From contig NZ_CP060713.1 of assembly GCF_014395785.1 (NCBI RefSeq), forward strand, positions 1,392,501 through 1,456,500: 64,000 nt of DNA. Reading direction: 5' to 3'. Below, in pieces: positions 8,806 through 17,705 of this stretch. A program made the position numbers and the translations under genes. The notes under the pieces were generated by a model, which had not been told where the DNA came from, made no database searches, and worked only from the letters and a program-made list of their open reading frames with translations. The stretch is from Nocardioides mesophilus (GTDB lineage Bacteria > Actinomycetota > Actinomycetes > Propionibacteriales > Nocardioidaceae). Within the stretch, counting starts at the first letter, position 1. Each line of letters begins with the position of its first letter.

Positions 8806-9807
8806 CTACGGCAGCTGGAACACGTAGCGCAGCGCGAGGTAGACCAGCGCGGCCGCGGCGCCGGCGGCCGGGAAGGTGAGCACCCAGGCCGTCACGATGG
8901 AGCGCGCCACTCCCCACCGGACGGCGGAGAAACGCTTGGTGGCGCCGGCACCCATCACGGCCGAGGTGATCGTGTGGGTGGTCGAGATCGGGGCCTCGAA
9001 CACGAACGCGGTCGTGTAGAGCACGGACGCGGCGACCGCCTCGGAGGCGAAGCCGCGGGCCGGGTCGAGGTGGATGATCCGGCGGCCCAGGGTGCGCATG
9101 ATCCGCCATCCGCCGGAGTACGTGCCCAGCGAGATCGCGCTCGCCGCGGCCAGGATCACCCACACCGGGAGCGGGTCGGACTCGGCGACGTAGCCGCCGG
9201 TCAGCAGCGCCAGGAAGATCACGCCCATGGTCTTCTGCGCGTCCTGGAGGCCGTGGCCGAGCGCCATCGCGGCGGCCGAGACGGTCTGCGCGAGCCGGAA
9301 GCCGCGGCTGACCCGGTGCGGGTTGCGCCGGCGGAAGATCCACATGATGGCCAGCATCACCGCGAACGCGGCGGCGAAGCCGACCAGCGGCGAGGCGATC
9401 ATCGGGATCACGATCTTGTCCAGGATCACGTTCCACTGCACCAGCGAGCCGGAGGCGATCGCGGCGCCGACGAGGCCACCGATCAGGGCGTGGGACGACG
9501 AGGACGGCAGGCCGTAGTACCAGGTCACGAGGTTCCACGAGATGGCACCGACCAGACCGGCCATCACGACCACCAGGCCGTGGGTCCCCGACTCCGGCTG
9601 GATCACGCTGCCGACGGTGTTGGCCACCTCCTGGCCGAGGAAGGCGCCGACGAAGTTCATGACCGCTGCCATCAGAAGAGCGACCCGGGGTGTCAGTGCC
9701 CGGGTCGATACGGAGGTGGCGATGGCGTTCGCGGCATCGTGGAAGCCGTTGGTGTAGTCGAAGACGAGGGCAACGACGACGACCGCGATGACGATCGCGA
9801 GGTCCAC
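8806..9807 (-). CDS. pit: Low-affinity inorganic phosphate transporter (PiT family)
   Basis: A 333-residue membrane protein that imports metal-phosphate using the proton gradient. The PiT repeats are present: DYTNGFHDAANAIATSVSTR at the N-terminus (residues 16-35) and ALGHGLQDAQKTMGVI in the second half; about ten hydrophobic segments are visible. The GTG start at 9807 lies 2 bases after the stop of the upstream DUF47 gene, so both form one operon. It is convergent with pstB with only 12 bases between the stops. Confidence 0.93.
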   Translation of the reverse strand: MDLAIVIAVVVVALVFDYTNGFHDAANAIATSVSTRALTPRVALLMAAVMNFVGAFLGQEVANTVGSVIQPESGTHGLVVVMAGLVGAISWNLVTWYYGLPSSSSHALIGGLVGAAIASGSLVQWNVILDKIVIPMIASPLVGFAAAFAVMLAIMWIFRRRNPHRVSRGFRLAQTVSAAAMALGHGLQDAQKTMGVIFLALLTGGYVAESDPLPVWVILAAASAISLGTYSGGWRIMRTLGRRIIHLDPARGFASEAVAASVLYTTAFVFEAPISTTHTITSAVMGAGATKRFSAVRWGVARSIVTAWVLTFPAAGAAAALVYLALRYVFQLP

Positions 9808-9809
9808 GC

Positions 9810-10427
9810 TCAGGACTCCTTGACGGCGATCTGCTCGACGATGTTAGCCACCCGCTCGAACGCGTCGACGGCAGCCTCGAGCGAGTCCACGACGTCCTTG
9901 AGCTTCAGGACCTCGAGGGCTTCGTACTGGCCGCTGAACAGCTTGGCGAGGATCCGCCGGTAGGACTTGTCGCCGGCGTTCTCGAGCCGGTTGATCTCGA
10001 TCCAGTACTCCTCGAGGTTCTTCATCGTCTGCAGCCGCGGCATCGCCTCCGCGGTGAGCTCGGCGCACCGCTGCAGCACCTCGACCTGCTCGGCGAGCTC
10101 CGAGGGCAGGGTGGTGACCTCGTAGAGCAGGACCAGGTCGACGGCCTCCTCCATGAAGTCCATGACGTCGTCGAGGCCGGAGGCGAGCGCGTAGATGTCC
10201 TCGCGGTCGAACGGCGTGACGAACGTCGTGTTCACCCGCCGGATCAGCTGGTGGGTCGACTCGTCCGCCGCGTGCTCGGCGTCACGCATCTGCTGGGCGA
10301 TTCCCACGCGGTCGTTGCCGTCGCCGAGCATCTCGGCGAGCAGGGCCGCCCCTCCCACCAGGTGCTGGGCCAGCTGGGCGAAGAGGTCGTAGAACGACGT
10401 GTCGACGGGACGGAAACGCAGGGCCAC
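9810..10427 (-). CDS. DUF47 family PhoU-like protein, partner of PiT
   Basis: A 205-residue, nearly all-helical cytoplasmic protein. Features of the DUF47/PhoU-like family are visible: an N-terminal FYDLF motif, repeated acidic helix patterns with ExxAD (MRDAEHAADESTHQ), DREDIYALASGLDDVMDF and the closing DALERV-like segment DAFERVANIVE. These proteins are encoded with PiT transporters across bacteria and are thought to control them (family knowledge; mechanism not settled). It starts at GTG 10427 behind an AGGAG and is the first gene of the DUF47-pit operon. Confidence 0.9.
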   Translation of the reverse strand: MALRFRPVDTSFYDLFAQLAQHLVGGAALLAEMLGDGNDRVGIAQQMRDAEHAADESTHQLIRRVNTTFVTPFDREDIYALASGLDDVMDFMEEAVDLVLLYEVTTLPSELAEQVEVLQRCAELTAEAMPRLQTMKNLEEYWIEINRLENAGDKSYRRILAKLFSGQYEALEVLKLKDVVDSLEAAVDAFERVANIVEQIAVKES

Positions 10428-10638
10428 AGCGAACTCCTGGTGAACGGAAGAGAACCGTGGAACATGCTAGGGGCACAGCCTCGCCAACCGCGAACCGCAC
10501 CACGATCGGGACCTTTCGCCCGACCCGGGCGCGAGGCACGCCGGGACCGGCTCGCGTACGGAGCGCGAGGTCAGGGGCGGGCGGAGCCCAGAAGATCGGT
10601 CCCGAAGCCTCTCGCGCGTCGTCAGCGCGAGAGCGAGG

Positions 10639-10818
10639 TCACAGGTCGCGGACCTTCTGCGCCGGGATCGACGGGTGCTCGACACCGAGCAGGCGGTCGA
10701 CCTCGTCCTGGTCCAGGACCTCGTCGGACTCACTGGCGGCGATGATCAGGTTGGTCGTGAGCTCGACCTCTGCAAGAAGTTCAGCGTCTTCGAGGGGAAC
10801 GTCCAACTTGTCGTCCAT
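10639..10818 (-). CDS. Small conserved acidic protein of unknown function
   Basis: A 59-residue protein starting at ATG 10818, preceded by GAGGGAG at good distance; a longer frame to 10875 exists but its extra residues look noncoding. The sequence is strongly acidic in the first half (DDKLDVPLEDAELLAEVEL), then a helix ending in LDQDEVDRLLGV, then a short basic tail. No domain is recognised. The well-placed ribosome site, coding-like composition and high-GC third positions support a real gene. It stands alone between the DUF47 and cold-shock genes. Confidence 0.7.
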   Translation of the reverse strand: MDDKLDVPLEDAELLAEVELTTNLIIAASESDEVLDQDEVDRLLGVEHPSIPAQKVRDL

Positions 10819-10941
10819 GAGACCGCTCCCTCCGCGTCCCGAGATCATGCTGGCTCCCATCCGCCGGCCGTGCAAACCGAGTAGTGAGGTTCATTGTGGC
10901 CGACCCCGCTGGTCCTACCCATAGTCAATTCGGACAAACCA

Positions 10942-10975
10942 CGAGGGCCCCGACGGTTACCCGTCGAGGCCCTCG
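10942..10975 (-). terminator. Terminator of the cold-shock gene
   Basis: A 15-bp stem with one mismatch (10942-10956 against 10961-10975) and the loop TTAC lies about 30 bases after the stop of the cold-shock gene. It is a strong GC-rich hairpin with a few Ts on the minus strand afterwards. Confidence 0.75.
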
Positions 10976-11002
10976 CTAGTGCCTTTGAGGCAGCTGTGCC
11001 GA

Positions 11003-11206
11003 TCAGATGGCGCGAACGTTCTCCGCCTGCGGGCCCTTGGGACCCTGCGTGACGTCGAACTCGACCTTCTGGTTCTCGTCCAGGGACTTGTAGCCCTGGC
11101 TCTGAATGGCGGAGTAGTGCACGAAGACGTCGTCGCCGCCGTCCTCCTGCGCAATGAAGCCGAAACCCTTTTCGGCGTTGAACCACTTGACGGTGCCCTG
11201 AGCCAT
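11003..11206 (-). CDS. Cold-shock protein, CspA family
   Basis: A 67-residue single cold-shock domain protein that binds single-stranded RNA/DNA and acts as an RNA chaperone. RNP1 (KGFGFIAQ) and RNP2 (DVFVHYSAI) are both present, with the family start [11 protein letters not shown]. The length equals that of the family. The ATG at 11206 follows TAGGAGTAACTCAGC. A long upstream region without genes suggests a structured leader of the sort common for csp genes; a strong hairpin ends the transcript. Confidence 0.96.
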   Translation of the reverse strand: MAQGTVKWFNAEKGFGFIAQEDGGDDVFVHYSAIQSQGYKSLDENQKVEFDVTQGPKGPQAENVRAI

Positions 11207-11645
11207 GCTGAGTTACTCCTACTGATGGGGCTTGGGACCACCACCTCGGCGGCCCCGCGACAGATGCGGTGAAACGCCGTGCCCCCTCAAGCAATGACTC
11301 AAGAGAAAACGCCGTCGGATCACAAACTCCGCGGCAGTCAACCTTTGGAAGACCTGTGGAACTTGCACCTGCTGCACGACGAGCGTACCAAGATCCGGGC
11401 GCAATGCCGAGTGGGGGTTCCGAAGTCTGGGTAAACCCTGCGTGTCGCCGCGGTGTCGTGCCCGCGGGGGCACCCCGGGCGGGCCCGAACCGGACCTTGG
11501 ATGGCCCCGGACGGGGCGCCGAAGGTGGCTCGAGGGGCTATGCAGGCACCTGAGCCGCTGCTCGCCGGGCTACCCCCGGCCTCGGCCTCGGCCGACTCGA
11601 TCGGACCGGGAGCGGGAGCGGCCGGACCGGGTGCGGCCGGGGCCG
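11207..11645. other. Intergenic region: cold-shock leader and DUF1501 3' side
   Basis: No gene is supported here. The right part (about 11207-11420) is the upstream leader and promoter region of the minus-strand cold-shock gene; TGGTACGCT on the minus strand near 11387 is a possible extended -10. The left-over 11420-11645 is low-complexity GC-rich sequence downstream of the DUF1501 gene with no clear hairpin. Open frames crossing it are composition artefacts. Confidence 0.5.
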
Positions 11646-12932
11646 TCAGCGCATGACCCCCACCCGGTTGCGCACGAAGCCCGGGAACACCTCGGCCAGC
11701 GACCGGTCGGGGAAGCGCGCCTCGAGGACGTCGGCGAGCACGTCGCGGTAGTCGGTGCGCACCGCGAGGTCGCCGTCCACCAGCGATCCGGAACCGAGCC
11801 CGGGCCAGCTGCCGTGGTACTGCCCGCCCCGGACCCCGCCGCCCATCAGCAGCATCATGTTGCCCCAGCCGTGATCCAGACCACGGTTGCCGTTCTGCGC
11901 GACGCGGCGGCCGAACTCGCTGATCGTCACCAGGGTGACCCGCGAGCGCAGCGTGCCGAGGTCGCGCATGAAGGCGTTCACCACCGCGGCGAAACCGCCC
12001 ACCATCGACTGCATCTCGCCGTAGTCCAGCGTGCCGTAGTCGCTGTGCATGTCCCAGCTGCCGTAGTCGATGGAGACCACCTGGGTGCCCACCTGCGCCT
12101 TGATCAGCTGCGCGGTGTCCTGCAGCGCGTCGGAGAGGCCGGCCGAGGGGTAGCCGCGCGGGTAGACCACCGCCGGCTTGTACGTCGTCGCGACGATCGG
12201 GGCCAGGTCGCCGACCGTGGCGAGGGCGGATCGTGCCGCGTCGCCGAGCGGTCCGGGGTCGCTGCCCCACACGGTCCTGAGCTGGGCCCGACGACGGGAG
12301 CCGTAGCCGTTGGTGGTGCCCGTGAGCGTGACGCCGTCCAGGTCGCTGGTCGACAACGTCGGCGCCGGCCCGACCAGCGCCGTCGGCGTGATCGAGCCAC
12401 CGAAGTTGACCGCCTCGTAGGGCTTCTCGCCACCCCCGAGGCCGACCATCCGGTTCACCCAGCCACGGCGCACGCTCGAGGTCGGGTCGGCGTCCTCGAC
12501 CTCCTCCATGGCGAGGAAGTGCGACCGGTTCGGCACCGGCAGACCGACCGCCTGGACGGCGGTGAGCTCGCCGGCGTCCCACAGCCACTTCAGCGGCGCC
12601 ATCTGCGGGTGCAGACCGAACATCGCGTCCTTGGCGACAAGCCGGCTGGACGGCACCGCGATCGTCGGCCGCGCGGCGTAGTAGCCGGGGTCGCCGTGCG
12701 GGACGACGATGCCCATCCCGTCGACGCCGCCGCGCAGGCTGATCACCACCAGCACGTTGGTGTCCACGGTCGCGCCGAAGCTGGTCTGGCGGACGGCGTC
12801 GCCGAACATCTGCACGCCCACCGCGGCACCCGAGGCGGCGGCCATCCCGGCCAGGAACCGGCGCCGCGAGAGCCCGGCGGACTTCTCGAACTCCGCGCAG
12901 CAGGTGGCGCTGACGCCGTTCTCGTGATCCAT
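11646..12932 (-). CDS. DUF1501 family protein, Tat-exported
   Basis: A 428-residue protein of the DUF1501 family (sulfatase/alkaline phosphatase-like fold, function not established). A twin-arginine signal is clear: SRRRFLAGMAAASGAAVGV at residues 22-40, after a Cys-Cys pair. The mature part begins with NVLVVISLRGGVDGM, a metal-binding type start of the family, and contains YGSWDMHSDYG, TISEFGRRV and GLDHGWGN, its conserved motifs. The ATG at 12932 lies 11 bases after the stop of the DUF1800 gene, making a two-gene operon; the pairing DUF1800-DUF1501 is common in bacteria and suggests a joint exported process. Confidence 0.9.
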   Translation of the reverse strand: MDHENGVSATCCAEFEKSAGLSRRRFLAGMAAASGAAVGVQMFGDAVRQTSFGATVDTNVLVVISLRGGVDGMGIVVPHGDPGYYAARPTIAVPSSRLVAKDAMFGLHPQMAPLKWLWDAGELTAVQAVGLPVPNRSHFLAMEEVEDADPTSSVRRGWVNRMVGLGGGEKPYEAVNFGGSITPTALVGPAPTLSTSDLDGVTLTGTTNGYGSRRRAQLRTVWGSDPGPLGDAARSALATVGDLAPIVATTYKPAVVYPRGYPSAGLSDALQDTAQLIKAQVGTQVVSIDYGSWDMHSDYGTLDYGEMQSMVGGFAAVVNAFMRDLGTLRSRVTLVTISEFGRRVAQNGNRGLDHGWGNMMLLMGGGVRGGQYHGSWPGLGSGSLVDGDLAVRTDYRDVLADVLEARFPDRSLAEVFPGFVRNRVGVMR

Positions 12933-12943
12933 GGTGTGGTCCT

Positions 12944-14439
12944 TCACCGGCTCATGTGGGAGGGCGAGTCCAGGAGGCAGACGACCATCCGGACGAACAG
13001 GTAGCGGACGAGCGGATGGTCCTTGGTGACGATCTCGCCGGGCGCGCGGCCGGTGGCCTGGCAGACCGCCTTGAGGTCCCGGGAGGTCGACCCCCGGCCG
13101 AGCACCATCCGGCACATGTGGTCGACGTACTCGTCCAGCCGGAGCCGTCGCTGCGGGAGCCACCAGCGCGCCGTCTTGTACGTCGCGTCGACCTTCGGGT
13201 AGTAGCCGCCGGCCATGTTCCAGTGCATCCGGAACGAGCCGAGCATCCGGGAGGCCGACGCCCAGTCGGCGTTGCGCTCCGGAGCCCCGTCGGGGCGTGG
13301 CCACTGCCAGAGCAGGATTCCCTTGTGCGCATAGGCGATGGCCCGGGCGAAGGACTCGTTGCGGGTCGGCGTGTGCACCTCGACCTGCAGCACCCGGGCG
13401 GTCGCCACCAGGTCGTCGACGGTGTTGCGGACCTTCCGGCCCGCCGAGCCGACGAACTCCGGGTGGATGACCAGCTGCCGCAGCATCGCGGTGATGTCGG
13501 TGCCCGAGGAGAGGTACGTCGCGGCCAACACCTCGACCAGCGCGTCGGAGGGGGTGTCGGAGACGAAGCGCAGCGCCAGCTTCCGGGCGATGGTGCGCGC
13601 CGTGGCCGGGTGGTTGGCCAGGAAGCGCAGGTAGCGCTCGGCGAGCTCGCGGCCGTCGGAGGCGGCGTTGGCGTCGCTGAACTCGAGCACGGTGACCGGT
13701 CCGGTGGTGTGCTTGGCCTGGTCGTAGAAGACCGCCCAGTCGGTGGTGGTGCCGACCGTCCAGCCGCTCAGGATCTTGGCCGAGTCCTTGACCATCGCCT
13801 CGGTGTAGCCCGAGGCCCGGCCCACCGTGTGCAGCTCGAGCAGCTCGCGTCCGTGGTTCTCGTTGGGGGCGCCCTTGATCGAGCGGAAGTTGTCGAGGTA
13901 GAGAGCATCGAGGGGTGCAGCGTGCACGCGAGCAGCAGGTCCTCGAACCGGCCGAGGGCGTGCTCGCGGATCGTCGCGTCGTACTCGCAGCGCGCGGCGA
14001 ACCACGAGCCGCCGTCCAGCGGGATGTGCAGGTGGTTGGACCAGAAGTCGACCATGGTCTCGAGGACCTGGCGGCGGGAGTAGACCCGGCGCAGCATGGT
14101 GCGGCAGCCGAGGTCGCGGGCGTGCTCGAAGGCGCCACGGATCTTGGCCTGCTGGCGCTCGGACTTCAGCGTCGGGGACCAGAGCAGCTCGGGGAACCAG
14201 CTCTCGATCGCGGCGACCTTCGACGTCTCCGGCACCGACCCGGGTCGGAGCTGGGCGTCCAGCCACGGCGCGGCGCCACCGGCGTCGCGCATCTGCTGCC
14301 AGGTCGACCGGGAGTAGCCGCAGCCCAGGCGGTTCATCAGGTGCAGCTCGTAAGGCGCGGGCATCTTGGTGTCGCGATAGGGCCGCGGCGCGTACGTCGT
14401 CGCGCCCAGCACCCGCAGCGCCAGGTCGTGCGTCGGCAT
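12944..14439 (-). pseudogene. DUF1800 family protein, frameshifted
   Basis: A DUF1800 protein split between two frames. The first part starts at ATG 14439 (behind GGAGGTGG) with LALRVLGATTYAPRPY, MNRLGCGYSRSTWQQM and LETMVDFWSNHLHIPL, and proceeds to LLACTLHPSML near 13905. The remainder continues in another frame as LYLDNFRSIKGAPNENHGRE and the conserved ELLELHTVG segment through to 12944. The join is at 13901-13905 (GAGAG), where one missing base explains the shift. Together about 498 residues would be restored, normal for the family. Either a true pseudogene or a sequencing deletion; the frames are otherwise intact, which favours an error or a very recent lesion. It is the upstream partner of the DUF1501 gene. 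Confidence 0.85.
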
Positions 14440-14699
14440 GGCCCACCTCCTCGAGCTTCCCGGAGCGCTCCGCCCCGCCCGCGTCCCCTCGCGGGACGTC
14501 CCCACGAGGGAGTATCGGCAGCCGCGGGGCCCGACATGAGCCGTCGCCGGTGCCCCAGCGGTGGACCAGCAGGTGTGGCAGCGGCGCGGCAGGGGTAACC
14601 ACCGCTACATTGGTGACGGACGTCGGCCCCGGGGGGCGGGGTGGCGCCGCAGGGGGGCCGCGGCGCACGACGTTCGACACCTCGACCCGAGGGGGGCTC

Positions 14700-15485
14700 A
14701 TGACGATGCAGGACGCGCCACGACGGCGCACCGTCCTGGTGCTGCTGGCTGCGCTGGCAGTGGGCGCGGTGCTGCTCGGCGGCACGCTGCTCCTGCAGCC
14801 GGGCGAGGGCCGGGACGGTGCGAGGCCCGAGGCTTCCGGCGGCCCCGCCTCCGCAGCGCCCACCGGGTCCTCGGGCACCGGGCCGGCCGCCGCCGCGGAG
14901 GGCAGCATCGACCTCGACCTCGGCCTGGCCGATGCCGCCGCGGTGACCGGCTGCCTGGACGGCCTGGCCGGCTTCGCCACCGACCCGACCGCCGTGCAGG
15001 TGCGCTACGGCATGCAGCAGCGCAGCGCCACCGGCTCGACCCCGGTGCTGGTGCTGGAGAACGCCGACGGCGACCTGCTGCTGTGCGACGCGTTCGGCAG
15101 CGACCGGCCCGCCCAGCTGCCGGTGCCGGCCGCCTCCGAGGACCGGCCGGTCGCGTTCCTGTCCAGCGGCCGATCGGCCTGGGACTGCGACGGCGACGCG
15201 GTGACCGGCTACACCTCCAGCACCTGGCTCGCGGTGTCCGGGGCGGTGGCCCGCGTCGAGCAGCGGTACGTCGTCGACGGAGCGGCCGGGCCGTGGTTCA
15301 CCACCGCGCCGCACGACGGCATCGCGCACCTGCAGACCTGGCTGGGGCCGCAGCCGGCCGGCACCGCGCTCGAGGTCGAGTCGCGGGTGCTCGACGCGGC
15401 CGGCGACCCGGTCCCGCAGTCCACGCTGCCCGCCGGCCCCGCGCCGTTGACGGGCTGCGCCGGCGGCGACGCGCAGATCGGCTGA
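14700..15485 (+). CDS. Exported or membrane-anchored protein of unknown function
   Basis: A 261-residue protein with one hydrophobic segment near residues 10-32 after a basic start, then a Gly/Ala/Ser/Pro linker to about residue 70 and a compact domain. The domain has three or four cysteines (ATGCLDGL, LLLCDAFG, AWDCDGD, LTGCAGGD) that could form disulfides outside the cell. The ATG at 14700 follows GAGGGGGG. It is divergent from the DUF1800-DUF1501 operon. No recognised family. Confidence 0.75.
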   Translation: MTMQDAPRRRTVLVLLAALAVGAVLLGGTLLLQPGEGRDGARPEASGGPASAAPTGSSGTGPAAAAEGSIDLDLGLADAAAVTGCLDGLAGFATDPTAVQVRYGMQQRSATGSTPVLVLENADGDLLLCDAFGSDRPAQLPVPAASEDRPVAFLSSGRSAWDCDGDAVTGYTSSTWLAVSGAVARVEQRYVVDGAAGPWFTTAPHDGIAHLQTWLGPQPAGTALEVESRVLDAAGDPVPQSTLPAGPAPLTGCAGGDAQIG

Positions 15486-15536
15486 CCGCCCGGGTCGAAG
15501 CGCTGCCCGACCTCCGGCGGCGGCAGGCCGATGCGG

Positions 15537-16607
15537 CTACGGCCGCTCGCCGGCGCGCTCCTCGAGGGCGCGGCGCACCCGGGCCAGCCGCTTGCTGCGC
15601 CCGCGGGTGCGCCGGGACCGGCGCGCGGCCGAGCGGGCCATGTCCGCGGCCCCGATGAAGCCGGCCGACGGGCCGAGCGCGGCGGCGACGATCGGCGGCT
15701 CCACCCGGTAGCCACGGCCGACCAAGGCCCGGGAGAACGCCTCGCGGGTGGGGACGAGCAGCAGGTCGCCGGCCGCCGAGACGCCGCCACCGACCACGAT
15801 GCAGCCGGGGTCGAAGGCGGCCGCCATCCCGGCCAGTCCGACGCCGAGCCACCGGCCGATGTCGCTGAGCAGCTCCACGGAGAGCGGGTCGCCGTCCCGG
15901 GCGGCCTGGGTGATCTGCGGGCCGGTCAGCTGGGCCGGGTCGCCGCCGACGAGCTCGCTGAGCCGGTGCGCGTGCGGCGAGCCGGCCAGGATCAGCTCGC
16001 GGGCCTCCCGGACGAGGGCGTTGCCGGAGGCGTACTGCTCCCAGCAGCCACGGTTGCCGCACGGGCAGCGGTGGCCGTCCTCGACCACCTGGATGTGGCC
16101 GAACTCGCCGGCCATCCCGTTGGCTCCCCGGAACACCCGGTGGTCGATCACCAGCGCGCCGCCGATCCCGGTGCCGAGCGTCACGCACAGCACCAGCCGG
16201 TGCCCGGCCCCGGCGCCGAACCGGCTCTCGGCCAGCGCGGCGGCGTTCGCGTCGTTGTCCACGACGACCGGCAGCTTGACCCGGTCGGCGATGGCCGCCC
16301 GCAGCGGCTCGTCGCGCCAGGCCAGGTGCGGCGAGAAGGTCACCACCGACCGGGTGGCGTCGACGAAGCCCGCCGCCCCGATGCCGACCGCGGCGACGTC
16401 GTACGTCTGCTCGAAGCCCTGCACCATCTCGACGATCGTCTCCTCGACCGCCAGCACGCTGCGCCCGGGAGTGGCCCGCTGCTCGGTGGCGAGCACCTTG
16501 CCGGCCTGGTCGACGACACCGGCCAGCACCTTGGAGCCGCCGATGTCGATCCCGACGGTCAGCGGGTCCCAACGAGCGGTCCGGGGACGCCGGGTCGGTT
16601 CAGGCAT
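15537..16607 (-). CDS. ROK family sugar kinase (glucokinase-like)
   Basis: A 356-residue kinase that phosphorylates glucose or a related sugar with ATP. The N-terminal phosphate-binding motif is VGIDIGGSKVLAGVV (residues 18-32), DNDANAAALAE carries the catalytic aspartate, LGTGIGGALV binds nucleotide, and the ROK zinc site CPCGNRGCWEQYASG is intact. A basic C-terminal tail of about 35 residues (RRSRRTRGRSKRLARVRRA) is longer than usual and may bind nucleic acid or membrane, or be unstructured. The ATG at 16607 precedes the conserved start at normal distance; the open frame extends upstream but the added sequence is antisense to the deacetylase. Substrate is inferred from family only. Confidence 0.9.
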   Translation of the reverse strand: MPEPTRRPRTARWDPLTVGIDIGGSKVLAGVVDQAGKVLATEQRATPGRSVLAVEETIVEMVQGFEQTYDVAAVGIGAAGFVDATRSVVTFSPHLAWRDEPLRAAIADRVKLPVVVDNDANAAALAESRFGAGAGHRLVLCVTLGTGIGGALVIDHRVFRGANGMAGEFGHIQVVEDGHRCPCGNRGCWEQYASGNALVREARELILAGSPHAHRLSELVGGDPAQLTGPQITQAARDGDPLSVELLSDIGRWLGVGLAGMAAAFDPGCIVVGGGVSAAGDLLLVPTREAFSRALVGRGYRVEPPIVAAALGPSAGFIGAADMARSAARRSRRTRGRSKRLARVRRALEERAGERP

Positions 16608-16758
16608 GGCCGACAGGTTACCGAAGCGCCCTCCACGGTCCGCAGCGCCGCTGCTCCGCCGGACGAGCAGTTGGGCCTCCGGACTCGGGACCAAGGACCC
16701 GTCGGTGGCGGCCACGGCCGCGCGATCCTGGTGGAGGGAACCCGGAACGGGTGAGGGA

Positions 16759-17622
16759 ATGCGTGCTCTCAGGGGCCTGCTCGCCGCAGGAGTGTGTGTG
16801 GCCGTGACGCTGACCGGCTGCGCCGGCGGAGCAGCTCCTGAGAGTGCCGGGACCCGGGTCAGCCGGACTGCCGGCTCCGTCACCTCGCCGGCTAACGGTC
16901 CCGTGACCTCGCCGGCTGACGATCCGGTGACCTCCCCAGCGTCTGGCGACTCCACCTCACCGCCGGCGTGTGCCGTTCCCGCGCGCTTCGCGGGCCAGGA
17001 GATCAGCCGCCTGCCCGTCACCCAGAAGGTCGTCGCGCTCACCTTCGACGCGGGCGCCAACGCGGACGGGGTGCACTCGATCCGGACCACGCTGCGGGCG
17101 AAGTCCGCGAAGGCCACCTTCTTCCTCACCGGGGCGTTCGCGAACAGGTTCCGGCGCAAGACGGCCCGCATCGGCGCGGAGCACCTGGTCGGCAACCACA
17201 CCAACACCCACCCGGACCTGACCACGCTCACCGACGCGCAGGTCGTCGCCGAGGTCACCACCGCGCAGGCGCGGATCCTGCAGCGCAGCGGGCAGGACCC
17301 GCGGCGGTTCCTCCGGTTCCCCTTCGGGGCGCGGAACCAGCACCTGGTGCACCTGGTCAACGGCCTCTGCTACGTGCCGTTCCGGTGGACGGTGGACACG
17401 CTCGGCTGGAAGGGCACCTCGGGCGGGATGACGGTCCGCAAGGTCGTCGACCGGGTGCTGGCGGCGGCCACTCCCGGCGAGATCGTGCTGATGCACGTCG
17501 GGTCGAACCCGGACGACCACTCGACCCTGGACGCCGACGCGCTGCCCCAGGTGATCGACCGGCTGCGCGCCCGCGGCTACAGCTTCGTGCGGCTCTCGAA
17601 GGTGATGGGCGCGGCACCGTGA
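16759..17622 (+). CDS. Polysaccharide deacetylase lipoprotein (NodB domain)
   Basis: A 287-residue envelope protein. A signal peptide with lipobox LTGC ends at about residue 22, followed by a repeat linker (VTSPA with a 24-bp period, about residues 41-64) and a NodB domain. The metal-binding motifs are seen as LTFDAGANADG (first motif, with Ala where many members have a second Asp), GNHTNTHPDL (the HxxxH pair) and RFPFGARN. The late LMHVGSNPDDHS supplies the last motif. The enzyme likely removes acetyl groups from peptidoglycan or another wall polysaccharide. ATG 16759 follows GTGAGGG. It is divergent from the ROK kinase and convergent with the NlpC/P60 gene. Confidence 0.88.
   Translation: MRALRGLLAAGVCVAVTLTGCAGGAAPESAGTRVSRTAGSVTSPANGPVTSPADDPVTSPASGDSTSPPACAVPARFAGQEISRLPVTQKVVALTFDAGANADGVHSIRTTLRAKSAKATFFLTGAFANRFRRKTARIGAEHLVGNHTNTHPDLTTLTDAQVVAEVTTAQARILQRSGQDPRRFLRFPFGARNQHLVHLVNGLCYVPFRWTVDTLGWKGTSGGMTVRKVVDRVLAAATPGEIVLMHVGSNPDDHSTLDADALPQVIDRLRARGYSFVRLSKVMGAAP
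16879..16950 (+). repeat. 24-bp tandem repeat inside the deacetylase linker
   Basis: Three 24-bp units beginning with GT(C/G)ACCTC at 16879, 16903 and 16927 encode VTSPANGP, VTSPADDP and VTSPASGD. This is the spacer between the lipid anchor and the enzyme domain. Confidence 0.8.
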
Positions 17623-17646
17623 CCGGCGCCGCGCCCGCCTCCTGGT

Positions 17647-17693
17647 GATCCGGCTCGGGTGATCCGGCCCGAGGGGCCGGGGCCGAGCGGATC
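17647..17693. terminator. Hairpin between convergent deacetylase and NlpC genes
   Basis: GATCCGGCTCGG (17647-17658) can pair with CCGAGCGGATC (17683-17693) with one bulge, and a second copy of GATCCGGC at 17661 gives an alternative pairing. Situated between two convergent stops, it probably ends both transcripts. Confidence 0.5.
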
Positions 17694-17705
17694 AGCTCGA
17701 GCGGC

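Noticed and set aside
10439-10445. Single GTTCACC on the minus strand before the DUF47-pit operon
   Set aside because: Only one unit without 11-base repeats, and it overlaps the ribosome site; not enough for a PHO box.
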